This document shows, in pieces, positions 35,951 through 47,249 of a DNA stretch of 64,000 bases. The stretch lies in NCBI GenBank assembly GCA_933228675.1, contig OW121743.1:12577871-12641870 (forward strand), written 5' to 3'. Source of the DNA: Stomorhina lunata. Taxonomy: Eukaryota > Arthropoda > Insecta > Diptera > Rhiniidae. The translations under genes were made by a program, and so were the position numbers. Each line of letters opens with the position of its first letter. Position 1 is the stretch's first letter. The notes under the pieces are model-generated. The model worked only from the letters and a program-made list of their open reading frames with translations. It had not been told where the DNA came from and made no database searches.

Positions 35951-36940
35951 AGGTTTGTTTCGGTTAGCGTAGCAGTCTTTTAGTTAGTCTCACTTAGAAT
36001 TTGTTACGAATTTTTTAGTTAACCGCCCCATTGTGCAAAGATCACTACTTTTAATTCTTCCCCTAAATTTCTTGAATGTTTCTGTTGATCTTGTTGTTAT
36101 TCTGTTTATGTCTATAAGCAGATCAACATGTTTCGCTTATTTGCCGTAAAGAGTATAGCCAGATTTTTCTATTTTTTCTACATTCTCTCTCTCTGTTACT
36201 GTTAACTTCAGATAATTTATTTGTACGGCGTATGTGCGAGCGTGTTCTTGATCATGTGAGAATGTATTGGAACATACATGAACTTTCGTAAGCCAAATTG
36301 TTAGCGTAATCAACGACAGCAGCTCTTTCTTAACGTCTGCAGAAAAGGCTAGAAACTCTTTTCTCTACTATTTAAGGCCGATGAACGAATATTGTGAGAA
36401 TAATTTTAATTGAGACGCGTATAAGAGAACAGTATGACTAAGAATATTTGTAAAGCAGTTTTGAGAAGTTTGTTTACAGTTTTTGTGGAAATATATTTAA
36501 AGTAAATAACTCTAAGGTTAATAAAAATATAACTTTGTGAAACCATATAAAAAGTGTTTTGATTTTGTTTTCGGTTATTTGCATAAAGAATTCCTTCTGC
36601 GTTTTTAAAGGAGAAACGTAACAATATCAAGTCCATTGTCATTTAATTTTTCTTGAACAGGATCGTTCAAAAACCTTTGAAACGTTCGATATCTTAGCCT
36701 TATAAGTCCTCTACCATACGACAGAACAGAACAAATGTAAATAATCTATTGAAGTTTAACGACCCCAAAACGGCGTTAATATATCGCACACAGATCGTAT
36801 ACAAAATTCTAATACTCCCAAGTTAAATTTAGCTTTTGTTTCTGATGTTGTGTTTTTTAACGCTTCTTTCATATTTAGAAAAGCTACCTTGGTATACTTT
36901 TTTATGTCGACTGAGTCATCTTAAATTCCACCATGCCATA
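35951..36940. other. Upstream region of the coding locus, no gene seen
   Basis: More mixed base composition than the arrays and no recognised repeat. It should contain the first exon and promoter of the minus-strand locus if those lie in this window; I could not locate a convincing core promoter. Confidence 0.4.
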
Positions 36941-38210
36941 CAGATACAGACAGACACAGACAGACACAGACAGGCACAGACAGGTACAGACAGGCACAGA
37001 CAGGCACAGACAGGCACAGACAGACACAGACAGACACAGACAGACACAGACAGACACAGACAGACACAGACAGACGCAGACAGACACAGACAGACACAGA
37101 CAGACACAGACAGACACAGACAGACACAGACAGACACAGACAGACACAGACAGACACAGACAGACACAGACAGACACAGACAGACACAGACAGACACAGA
37201 CAGACACAGACAGACACAGACAGACACAGACAGACACAGACAGACACAGACAGACACAGACAGACACAGACAGACACAGACAGACACAGACAGACACAGA
37301 CAGACACAGACAGACACAGACAGACACAGACAGACACAGACAGACACAGACAGACACAGACAGACACAGACAGACACAGACAGACACAGACAGACACAGA
37401 CAGACACAGACAGACACAGACAGACACAGACAGACACAGACAGACACAGACAGACACAGACAGACACAGACAGACACAGACAGACACAGACAGACACAGA
37501 CAGACACAGACAGACACAGACAGACACAGACAGACACAGACAGACACAGACAGACACAGACAGACACAGACAGACACAGACAGACACAGACAGACACAGA
37601 CAGACACAGACAGACACAGACAGACACAGACAGACACAGACAGACACAGACAGACACAGACAGACACAGACAGGCACAGACAGACACAGACAGGCACAGA
37701 CAGACACAGACAGACACAGACAGACACAGACAGACACAGACAGACACAGACAGACACAGACAGACACAGACAGACACAGACAGACACAGACAGACACAGA
37801 CAGACACAGACAGACACAGACAGACACAGACAGACACAGACAGACACAGACAGACACAGACAGACACAGACAGACACAGACAGACACAGACAGACACAGA
37901 CAGACACAGACAGACACAGACAGACACAGACAGACACAGACAGACACAGACAGACACAGACAGACACAGACAGACACAGACAGACACAGACAGACACAGA
38001 CAGACACAGACAGACACAGACAGACACAGACAGACACAGACAGACACAGACAGACACAGACAGACACAGACAGACACAGACAGACACAGACAGACACAGA
38101 CAGACACAGACAGACACAGACAGACACAGACAGACACAGACAGACACAGACAGACACAGACAGACACAGATAGACACAGACAGACACAGACAGACACAGA
38201 CAGACACAGA
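36941..38210. repeat. 10-bp minisatellite (CAGACACAGA)n, 127 units
   Basis: Exactly 1270 bp in strict 10-bp register with no indel. Variant units cluster at the left edge (CAGGCACAGA, CAGGTACAGA, CAGATACAGA) with isolated ones at 37071, 37671, 37691 and 38171. Because 10 is not a multiple of 3, each strand shows long open frames ([10 protein letters not shown] repeats; [10 protein letters not shown] repeats) that are artefacts. The right flank belongs to a dispersed repeat whose sibling at 58640-58695 has only a short GTCTGTCTGTC run here. Confidence 0.98.
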
Positions 38211-38395
38211 CAGACAGAGAGACAGCAGACAGACAGCAAGACAGAGACGGACACCGCTCAATCGACAGACGGACACCGCTCAATCGTCTTAGGATTTCAT
38301 AAGGATTCTAAATATATAGCTCCTTTGCGTTTTGATCCAACAAACGGAATGACATTCTCAATATACCTCTATTCTTTTTGATGTTGGGTAGAAAA
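38211..38395 (-). repeat. Dispersed 'TATACCC' repeat fragment flanking the 10-bp array
   Basis: Read on the minus strand: CATCAAAAAGAATAGAGGTA, TATTGAGAATGTCATTCCG, GAATCCTTATGAAATCC, TAAGACGATTGAGC, GTCCGTCTGTC. This is the same order as 58520-58700. The GATTGAGCGGTGTCCGTC segment is duplicated (38240-38290). Confidence 0.75.
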
Positions 38396-38666
38396 AAATA
38401 ATGGTTAAAAATCACCAGCTACCAACAAAAGGGTTAAAGAGACTGGACAGATATTAATAGAATTTTGGTCTATCCCCACATAGTAGGGTTATATGTCAGG
38501 TCAATACAGCAGAAGTATAGCCTTCTGAGCCATAATATTCTTAATTATTGGACGGATTTAAAAATTTCGAACATCAATAGAAGCGGAGTTAGGTTTTTAG
38601 AGCAATGTTTAAGGAGATATACCTCGTGTTTCCAAATTCGACAAGAGGATTTTATATTTTCGAAAC
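38396..38666. other. Unassigned DNA
   Basis: Nothing recognised. The end (ATCTCTTATAGTTT) begins the hairpin that follows. Confidence 0.4.
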
Positions 38667-38812
38667 CTTATCTCTTATAGTTTAAGAGATATTTGACGCC
38701 AACATTTTTGTTTTTTTTTTTTTTTGCTTTTATTAGCACGAAGTCCAAAAGTCGTGCTAATAAAAGCAAAATAAAATGTTGGCGTCAAAAATCTCTTAAA
38801 CTATAAGAAATA
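38667..38812. repeat. Long hairpin (about 65-bp arms, short loop)
   Basis: The left arm runs from TTATCTCTTATAGTTTAAGA through TTTGACGCCAACATTTT to GCTTTTATTAGCACGA. The right arm is its complement starting TCGTGCTAATAAAAGC after a loop of about 8 nt. The arms differ mainly by a longer T-run on the left. Transcripts would fold into an almost perfect hairpin. Either a recent inverted duplication or a foldback element. Confidence 0.88.
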
Positions 38813-40972
38813 AATTTGATAAGACGGAAAGTCTTTTGAAAAAATACTGAAAATGGCTGATAAATTTCTTAACGAACTAAAAGAAAAGACTTTTTAGTTA
38901 TGTAAACTTTTTAACAAAGAAAAATTCTTCAAAGTTTTTATACCGAAAAAGGCCTGAAAAATTAACTTTTTTAAAAAAATAGTTATATATATTGCTACTC
39001 AATTCCTTTTCAGGAAAAAAATAAAAAACAATTTTAATGTTGGAGGTGAAAGTTTCTCACCAAGTGTCTAACAAAAGGATATCCTCCAGATTTTGTATTC
39101 AATTCCTTTTAGTTTAAACTTTTTAATCTTTCCTGAAAACGTTTAAAGCTCAAACTCTAACAACAAAACAAAAACCTCGTGGAAACATGTCTATTATTAA
39201 TTGGTAAATTTTTCTTAGTTTATTTTATATATTTAACTCTTTTTTATTAAATAACCATGTAAACGTAACCACAATCCGATAAGGCAAAGAAAACTTTAAA
39301 CTCTTTTTAAGACATCCAGCCACCTGGTCGGTCGTTTTAACAAAACCCGGCAAATAAATGATTTTTTCGAACAGCAAAAAGGAAGGAAGGAAATCCCCAT
39401 TTGATGGTACAAAAAAAAAACCTAATCTTGATGATCTATTAAATTATTTACAGTTTTAGACCGTAAAGAAAAGCATTTAACACAGACTATGTATGATCAA
39501 GCCCACAAAGCAATTGTTTCTGTTTTGTGGCAGTTTCAAACAAAAGACTTAAGCAACAAACTTGTTTTTTTTTTTTTATTTTCGCAAGCGTTTATTTTTT
39601 TCTTGTTTATGTTTTTTTCTTAAAACTTTTTTATTTTAAGCATTTAACTAACATAAAATGGTAATTAATAAGCGTGATTTAGAGATAAAAATAAAATAAA
39701 TTTTTTCTTTAAGTTTTTTTTAGCCGTTTGTGTTGGCCTTAAGGCAAAATATGAGAAGAAGTATGAGAGTTTTTTTTTATATAAATTATGTCAAGTGTTG
39801 TTAAACGACAGCGACAATTGATTTTGATAATAAAAAAGTAAACATTTGAAATGATTAAAAACAAATGCTTATATTTAAACTGCGTTATTAATAATAAAAC
39901 TTACGAAATCATGTGAAATGATTACAAAACTGGCTTTAATGTTAGAGTTTTTATTGAGCTAAACGGCTTTTTCATATTGTCATTATGGCCATTATTGTTA
40001 TGGTCTTTCAATATTATTTTATGGTCTTTTTCCAAGCTTTTATAAAAGAGTTTTTCTTAAACCATTTATTTTTCTTTCATTTTCAAATCAAGTTCATTGC
40101 CATTTAATCGGTTTCAAACTGTTTTATACGTCAAGACAACCCAAGTCTTGGCTTAGTGGCTTGATGTTATTGTATGTCCAATGGTTTTTTTTATTTTAAA
40201 CCAATAAACGGAAATTAATTGTAAATCTGGTTTGTTGTGAAAATAAATATGTATATTTTTTTTGAAGATTGGGAAATAACCATTAGCAAAAGTCATAAAA
40301 TTACAAAATAAACCATATATTTATATGTGTATAAACAAAATATTGCCTGAGATTTTATACTTTAAAGAAATACCAAAATTCAAGGATTTTTATAGGGTCC
40401 ATTAAATAACAAACAAATCTAAATTAAAAAATTTTAAATAATAAAATTTGCATATAAAAAATTCCATGATCAAAATATTTCCGCTTACAATTTCCCAAGA
40501 CTCTAACAACAAGCTTTAAAAATTTATAATTTCAAATTCTTCATAAAAATAAAACTTAAATTAAAAACCAAAATTAAATCATCATCTTCACTTTTAATAA
40601 ATCCCCCTTATCACTTTTTAATTTTTCTTCACAACAAATTCCAAAAAAAAATCATCATAAATTATTACCACAATTTTTAAAATATGATCTAATGAACATT
40701 TGCATGTTCCCCAAAAGCTCTGACGTTTTTATCTCTGTTTTTAACCACAATTTAACATCATATATGATCATATGTTGTATGTATTTTGTTGCATATGTAA
40801 TGTCTTCAGCTCTAACATTTAATTTAATTTTATTTATTATTGCACGCAATTGCCGCATTGTCTTTATTTCTGTTGAACAGACATGAAAACCCCAATTTAT
40901 TGTAATGAATTTTTACTTAAAAAGTTATCTTCCGTATTTTTGTTTGATGTAAGATATGGTAAGGCACTGAGA
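38813..40972. other. Unassigned AT-rich DNA
   Basis: About 2.2 kb with no gene, RNA or repeat recognised. The stretch from 40430 on is very AT-rich. Confidence 0.45.
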
Positions 40973-43258
40973 GAAAATTTTCTATAGAAAAAAGTAAATT
41001 TTTCTATAGAAAAAAGTAAATTTTTCTATAGAAAAAAGTAAATTTTTCTATAGAAAAAAGTAAATTTTTCTATAGAAAAAAGTAAATATTTCTATAGAAA
41101 AAAGTAAATATTTCTATAGAAAAAAGTAAATTTTTCTATAGAAAAAAGTAAATTTTTCTATAGAAAAAAGTAAATTTTTCTATAGAAAAAAGTAAATTTT
41201 TCTATAGAAAAAAGTAAATTTTTCTATAGAAAAAAGTAAATTTTTCTATAGAAAAAAGTAAATTTTTCTATAGAAAAAAGTAAATTTTTCTATAGAAAAA
41301 AGTAAATTTTTCTATAGAAAAATGTAAATTTTTCTATAGAAAAATGTAAATTTTTCTATAGAAAAATGTAAATTTTTCTATAGAAAAATGTAAATTTTTC
41401 TATAGAAAAATGTAAATTTTTCTATAGAAAAATGTAAATTTTTCTATAGAAAAATGTAAATTTTTCTATAGAAAAATGTAAATTTTTCTATAGAAAAATG
41501 TAAATTTTTCTATAGAAAAATGTAAATTTTTCTATAGAAAAATGTAAATTTTTCTATAGAAAAATGTAAATTTTTCTATAGAAAAATGTAAATTTTTCTA
41601 TAGAAAAATGTAAATTTTTCTATAGAAAAATGTAAATTTTTCTATAGAAAAATGTAAATTTTTCTATAGAAAAATGTAAATTTTTCTATAGAAAAATGTA
41701 AATTTTTCTATAGAAAAATGTAAATTTTTCTATAGAAAAATGTAAATTTTTCTATAGAAAAATGTAAATTTTTCTATAGAAAAATTTAAATTTTTCTATA
41801 GAAAAATGTAAATTTTTCTATAGAAAAATGTAAATTTTTCTATAGAAAAATGTAAATTTTTCTATAGAAAAATGTAAATTTTTCTATAGAAAAATGTAAA
41901 TTTTTCTATAGAAAAATGTAAATTTTTCTATAGAAAAATGTAAATTTTTCTATAGAAAAATGTAAATTTTTCTATAGAAAAATGTAAATTTTTCTATAGA
42001 AAAATGTAAATTTTTCTATAGAAAAATGTAAATTTTTCTATAGAAAAATGTAAATTTTTCTATAGAAAAATGTAAATTTTTCTATAGAAAAATGTAAATT
42101 TTTCTATAGAAAAATGTAAATTTTTCTATAGAAAAATGTAAATTTTTCTATAGAAAAATGTAAATTTTTCTATAGAAAAATGTAAATTTTTCTATAGAAA
42201 AATGTAAATTTTTCTATAGAAAAATGTAAATTTTTCTATAGAAAAATGTAAATTTTTCTATAGAAAAATGTAAATTTTTCTATAGAAAAATGTAAATTTT
42301 TCTATAGAAAAATGTAAATTTTTCTATAGAAAAATGTAAATTTTTCTATAGAAAAATGTAAATTTTTCTATAGAAAAATGTAAATTTTTCTATAGAAAAA
42401 TGTAAATTTTTCTATAGAAAAATGTAAATTTTTCTATAGAAAAATGTAAATTTTTCTATAGAAAAATGTAAATTTTTCTATAGAAAAATGTAAATTTTTC
42501 TATAGAAAAATGTAAATTTTTCTATAGAAAAATGTAAATTTTTCTATAGAAAAATGTAAATTTTTCTATAGAAAAATGTAAATTTTTCTATAGAAAAATG
42601 TAAATTTTTCTATAGAAAAATGTAAATTTTTCTATAGAAAAATGTAAATTTTTCTATAGAAAAATGTAAATTTTTCTATAGAAAAATGTAAATTTTTCTA
42701 TAGAAAAATGTAAATTTTTCTATAGAAAAATGTAAATTTTTCTATAGAAAAATGTAAATTTTTCTATAGAAAAATGTAAATTTTTCTATAGAAAAATGTA
42801 AATTTTTCTATAGAAAAATGTAAATTTTTCTATAGAAAAATGTAAATTTTTCTATAGAAAAATGTAAATTTTTCTATAGAAAAATGTAAATTTTTCTATA
42901 GAAAAATGTAAATTTTTCTATAGAAAAATGTAAATTTTTCTATAGAAAAATGTAAATTTTTCTATAGAAAAATGTAAATTTTTCTATAGAAAAATGTAAA
43001 TTTTTCTATAGAAAAATGTAAATTTTTCTATAGAAAAATGTAAATTTTTCTATAGAAAAATGTAAATTTTTCTATAGAAAAATGTAAATTTTTCTATAGA
43101 AAAATGTAAATTTTTCTATAGAAAAATGTAAATTTTTCTATAGAAAAATGTTAATTTTTCTATAGAAAAATGTAAATTTTTCTATAGAAAAATGTAAATT
43201 TTTCTATGGAAAAATGTAAATTTTTCTATGGAAAAATGTAAATTTTTCTATGGAAAAA
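40973..43258. repeat. 22-bp palindromic minisatellite array, about 104 units
   Basis: Each unit is the perfect 18-bp palindrome ATTTTTCTATAGAAAAAT plus a four-base linker. The first 16 or so units carry AAAAGTAA-type linkers, then all switch to ATGTAA near 41320, and the last three have CTATGG. The 22-bp register holds without indels for 660-bp stretches and single-base variants are very rare, so this array is young or strongly homogenised. Confidence 0.97.
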
Positions 43259-43633
43259 ACAGTCTTAGAAATAGATAAACTATTTTAAAGATGAATAATC
43301 TAATTTCCTCTTTTTATCATACGGGAATATTCAAAATCATAGACCATTTAATTTTTATTAATAAAAAAGTTTATACGCATTGTTTGCGGTTAAAATGCAA
43401 TTTCCATAGGCTTTACTTGGGTTGAAAGTTTTAAACAATAAAATTAAATAATAATAAACTATAACATATACGAGTATAACAGCAACAATAAACAAATTAA
43501 ACATTGTTATAAAATGCGTTAACAAGTTCATTAACTTAAATTTTAATTTGGTTTTTTTATTTATGAAAAGAAACATTTAAACTGTAATTTACGAGCATTA
43601 ATTTTACATAAAATTGTTATATTATAAATTAAA
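43259..43633. other. Spacer between two young arrays
   Basis: 375 bp of unremarkable AT-rich DNA; no gene seen. Confidence 0.5.
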
Positions 43634-44830
43634 AGGAAATTTTTTAAAAATTTCTTAAAAAAAATTTTAAAAAATTTCCTATTTTTATAGGAAATTTTTC
43701 AAAAATTTCCTATTTTTATAGGAAATTTTTCAAAAATTTCCTATTTTTATAGGAAATTTTTCAAAAATTTCCTATTTTTATAGGAAATTTTTCAAAAATT
43801 TCCTATTTTTATAGGAAATTTTTCAAAAATTTCCTATTTTTATAGGAAATTTTTCAAAAATTTCCTATTTTTATAGGAAATTTTTCAAAAATTTCCTATT
43901 TTTATAGGAAATTTTTCAAAAATTTCCTATTTTTATAGGAAATTTTTCAAAAATTTCCTATTTTTATAGGAAATTTTTCAAAAATTTCCTATTTTTATAG
44001 GAAATTTTTCAAAAATTTCCTATTTTTATAGGAAATTTTTCAAAAATTTCCTATTTTTATAGGAAATTTTTCAAAAATTTTCTATTTTTATAGGAAATTT
44101 TTCAAAAATTTCCTATTTTTATAGGAAATTTTTCAAAAATTTCCTATTTTTATAGGAAATTTTTCAAAAATTTCCTATTTTTATAGGAAATTTTTCAAAA
44201 ATTTCCTATTTTTATAGGAAATTTTTCAAAAATTTCCTATTTTTATAGGAAATTTTTCAAAAATTTCCTATTTTTATAGGAAATTTTTCAAAAATTTCCT
44301 ATTTTTATAGGAAATTTTTCAAAAATTTCCTATTTTTATAGGAAATTTTTCAAAAATTTCCTATTTTTATAGGAAATTTTTCAAAAATTTCCTATTTTTA
44401 TAGGAAATTTTTCAAAAATTTCCTATTTTTATAGGAAATTTTTCAAAAATTTCCTATTTTTATAGGAAATTTTTCAAAAATTTCCTATTTTTATAGGAAA
44501 TTTTTCAAAAATTTCCTATTTTTATAGGAAATTTTTCAAAAATTTCCTATTTTTATAGGAAATTTTTCAAAAATTTCCTATTTTTATAGGAAATTTTCAA
44601 AAATTTCCTATTTTTATAGGAAATTTTTCAAAAATTTCCTATTTTTATAGGAAATTTTTCAAAAATTTCCTATTTTTATAGGAAATTTTTCAAAAATTTC
44701 CTATTTTATAGGAAATTTTTCAAAAATTTCCTATTTTTATAGGAAATTTTTCAAAAATTTCCTATTTTTATAGGAAATTTTTCAAAAATTTCCTATTTTT
44801 TCTAGGAAATTTTTCAAAAATTTCTTTTTT
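43634..44830. repeat. 31-bp dyad minisatellite array 7 (homogeneous)
   Basis: About 38 units of the same self-complementary 31-bp unit as in arrays 1 and 2 (AGGAAATTTTT-C-AAAAATTTCCT plus a TATTTTTAT linker), here almost free of variants. The diverged TTGAAC form is absent. It looks like a recent expansion of one variant. Confidence 0.96.
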
Positions 44831-45959
44831 TTTTTTGTAGTTTATACAACTGTTACGACAATTAGTGAATTGATTTATTGCAAAATTTCACACTTTGATT
44901 TCAGTTTAAGTCTTCAAATATTTTAACACTCTGTCAACGTACAATTTGTAACACTTGGCATTTGCAAATTCATTTTATGGGTTTTTTGAAATATCTCAGT
45001 AGTTTTGAGTTTTGGCGAATAATCGGTCATTTGGAGCAATGGACAAGTGGATATACACATAAAACCGTAACCTAATTAAATTAAATGGTAATTGTCATTA
45101 TTTTCAAAAGTAACGAAAAATCAGAAAACAAATTTTTGAAATCGTTTAAAGAATGACAGTCAGTTGGTGTTTGGGCAAATACATATTAAAATGATAGATG
45201 GCAAGTTTTATTTTTTTTTTTTTTGCTTATTTTAAGGCTTTGATTTTCATTCGGGAGTTTAACTAATTCCTAGTCTAAATCACTTTTTTGCCTTGAATAT
45301 CTAATCACTTTATTTTGGTTTAATTAACTTCATTTAATAAATATTTATACTTCATTTTCTTTTCTTTCTTTAATTTATTACCATTTAGAAATTAAATTTT
45401 TTACTTAAAATTTGTTTTCAAATCAAAAATTTTGAAAATTTTACCGTTAACAATAACTTGTGGACTGAAAGTCTTAATGACAACTAAACTCTTTGATATT
45501 TTACAATAGCCATAAACCAACTGATCATAAGACCATCAATGATGATATGTCAATCAAATAAAAAACAATTTCAGACTCAAAAGAAAAAAAAATACTGTAA
45601 TAAAATTTTAAGTCATTTAATAAATTTTTCAAAGAAATCATCTTTAAACTACTTTAAAAAAAACATCATAAATGACACATGTCATTTAATGCATAAATCT
45701 CTCAAAAAGATGATAATAACTTTAAAATGTGCGAAGGCTAAACGTTTTTTTAGTGTAACAAATTTTTCGAAAAAATTTAAATTTGTTGCAAAATTTTTCT
45801 TTCATTTTTAAGTACTTTTTGAGTCTGGATAGTTTAATTTTTGAATTTTATATTCCTCATGTGTTAGCAATTAAAATCTTCATACAATAGCCGACAAATT
45901 GAGAAAACAAAAGATCTGATCTACAAGCATTTTAAATATCAATATTTAACGTGATACAA
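44831..45959. other. Unassigned AT-rich DNA
   Basis: No gene recognised. A 90-codon Lys-rich frame at 45539-45811 is compositional. Confidence 0.4.
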
Positions 45960-47230
45960 ATTACTAGCAGAACCCGGTACGCTTTGCAGGAGAAGTTAAA
46001 AATTTACAATAAAAGTGCAATAAAATGAAGGTTTTTGTACCTAAACCCCAAATAGTATTAAACACAAATTGAATATTGTCCCTATCATAAGTGGCCGAAA
46101 TTTGAAAAAGTACCAAAATATTCTCTATGCCCTGTCCATTATTGATCGTTTCTCCTACGTGACTTGACAATACAAAAAAATACTTAATTGACAGAATTTT
46201 GAAAAAAGTATCATATACAAGTCTTATTCAAAAAGTCAAATACAAAAAAGTACTTAATTGTCAAAATTTCAAAAAAGTACCATATATAAGTCTCCTTCAA
46301 CACGAATATATTTGTCCCTATCATAAGTGGCCGAAATTTCAAAAAGTGCCAAAATATTCTCTATACCCTGTCCATTAATGATCGTTCCTCCAAAATTAAA
46401 AAATAAAATAATACTTCAATCATAATGTACCTACGTGACTTGACAATACAAAAAAGTACTTAATTGACAGAATTTTGAAAAAGTACCATATATAAGTCTC
46501 ATTCAAAAAGTACCAAAATATTTTCTATGCCCTGTCCATTAATGATTTTTCCTCCTAAACAAATAACTTACAGGATTAAATAATACGTCAATCATAATGT
46601 ACCTACTTGACTTCACAATACAAAAAAGTACCTAATTGTTAGAATTTTGAAAAAAGTACCATATATAAGTCTCATTCAAAAAGTCAAATACAAAAAAGAA
46701 CTTAATTGTCAAAATTTTGAAAAAAGTACCATATATAAGTCAAAACCAATATATTTGTCCCTATCATAAGTGGCCGAAATTTCAAAAAGTACCAAATTAT
46801 TCTCTATGCCCTGTCCATTAATGATCGTTCCTCCGAAATAAGTAACTTATAAGATAAAATAATACTTCAATCATAATCTACCAACGTGACTTGACAATAC
46901 AAAAAAGTACTTAATTGTTAGAATTTTGAAAAAAGTACCATATATAAGTCTCATTCAAAAAGTCAAATACAAAAAAGTACTTAATTGTCAAAATTTTGAA
47001 AAAAGTACCATATATAAGTCTCATTCAAAACGAATATATTTGTCCCTATCATAAGTGGCCGAAATTTCAAAAAGTACCAAATTATTCTCTATACCCTGTC
47101 CATTAATGATCGTTCCTCCAAAACAAATAACTTATATGATAAAATAATACGTCAACCATAATTTATCTACATGACTTGACACTACATAAAAGTACTTAAT
47201 TGACAGAATTTTGAAAAAAGTACCATCTTA
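45960..47230. repeat. AAAAAGTAC satellite, irregular units
   Basis: Two modules alternate. One contains TGTCCCTATCATAAGTGGCC (46077, 46312, 46757, 47040) followed by a TGCCCTGTCCATTAATGATC-like motif. The other contains AAAAAGTACTTAATTG and AGTACCATATATAAGTC. Distances between copies vary (235, 445, 283 bp) because the second module is present once or twice. Confidence 0.85.
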
Positions 47231-47249
47231 TAATTAAAAAAAAGTAGAT

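Noticed and set aside
36836..38381. Five overlapping open frames of 445-482 codons on both strands
   Set aside because: All are produced by the 10-bp tandem repeat, which gives a 30-bp codon cycle without stops in every frame. Both strands are equally open and the peptides are pure ten-residue repeats.
40973..44830. Possible CRISPR array because of regular repeats
   Set aside because: Repeats are directly contiguous without unique spacers, there are no cas genes, and the setting is eukaryotic.
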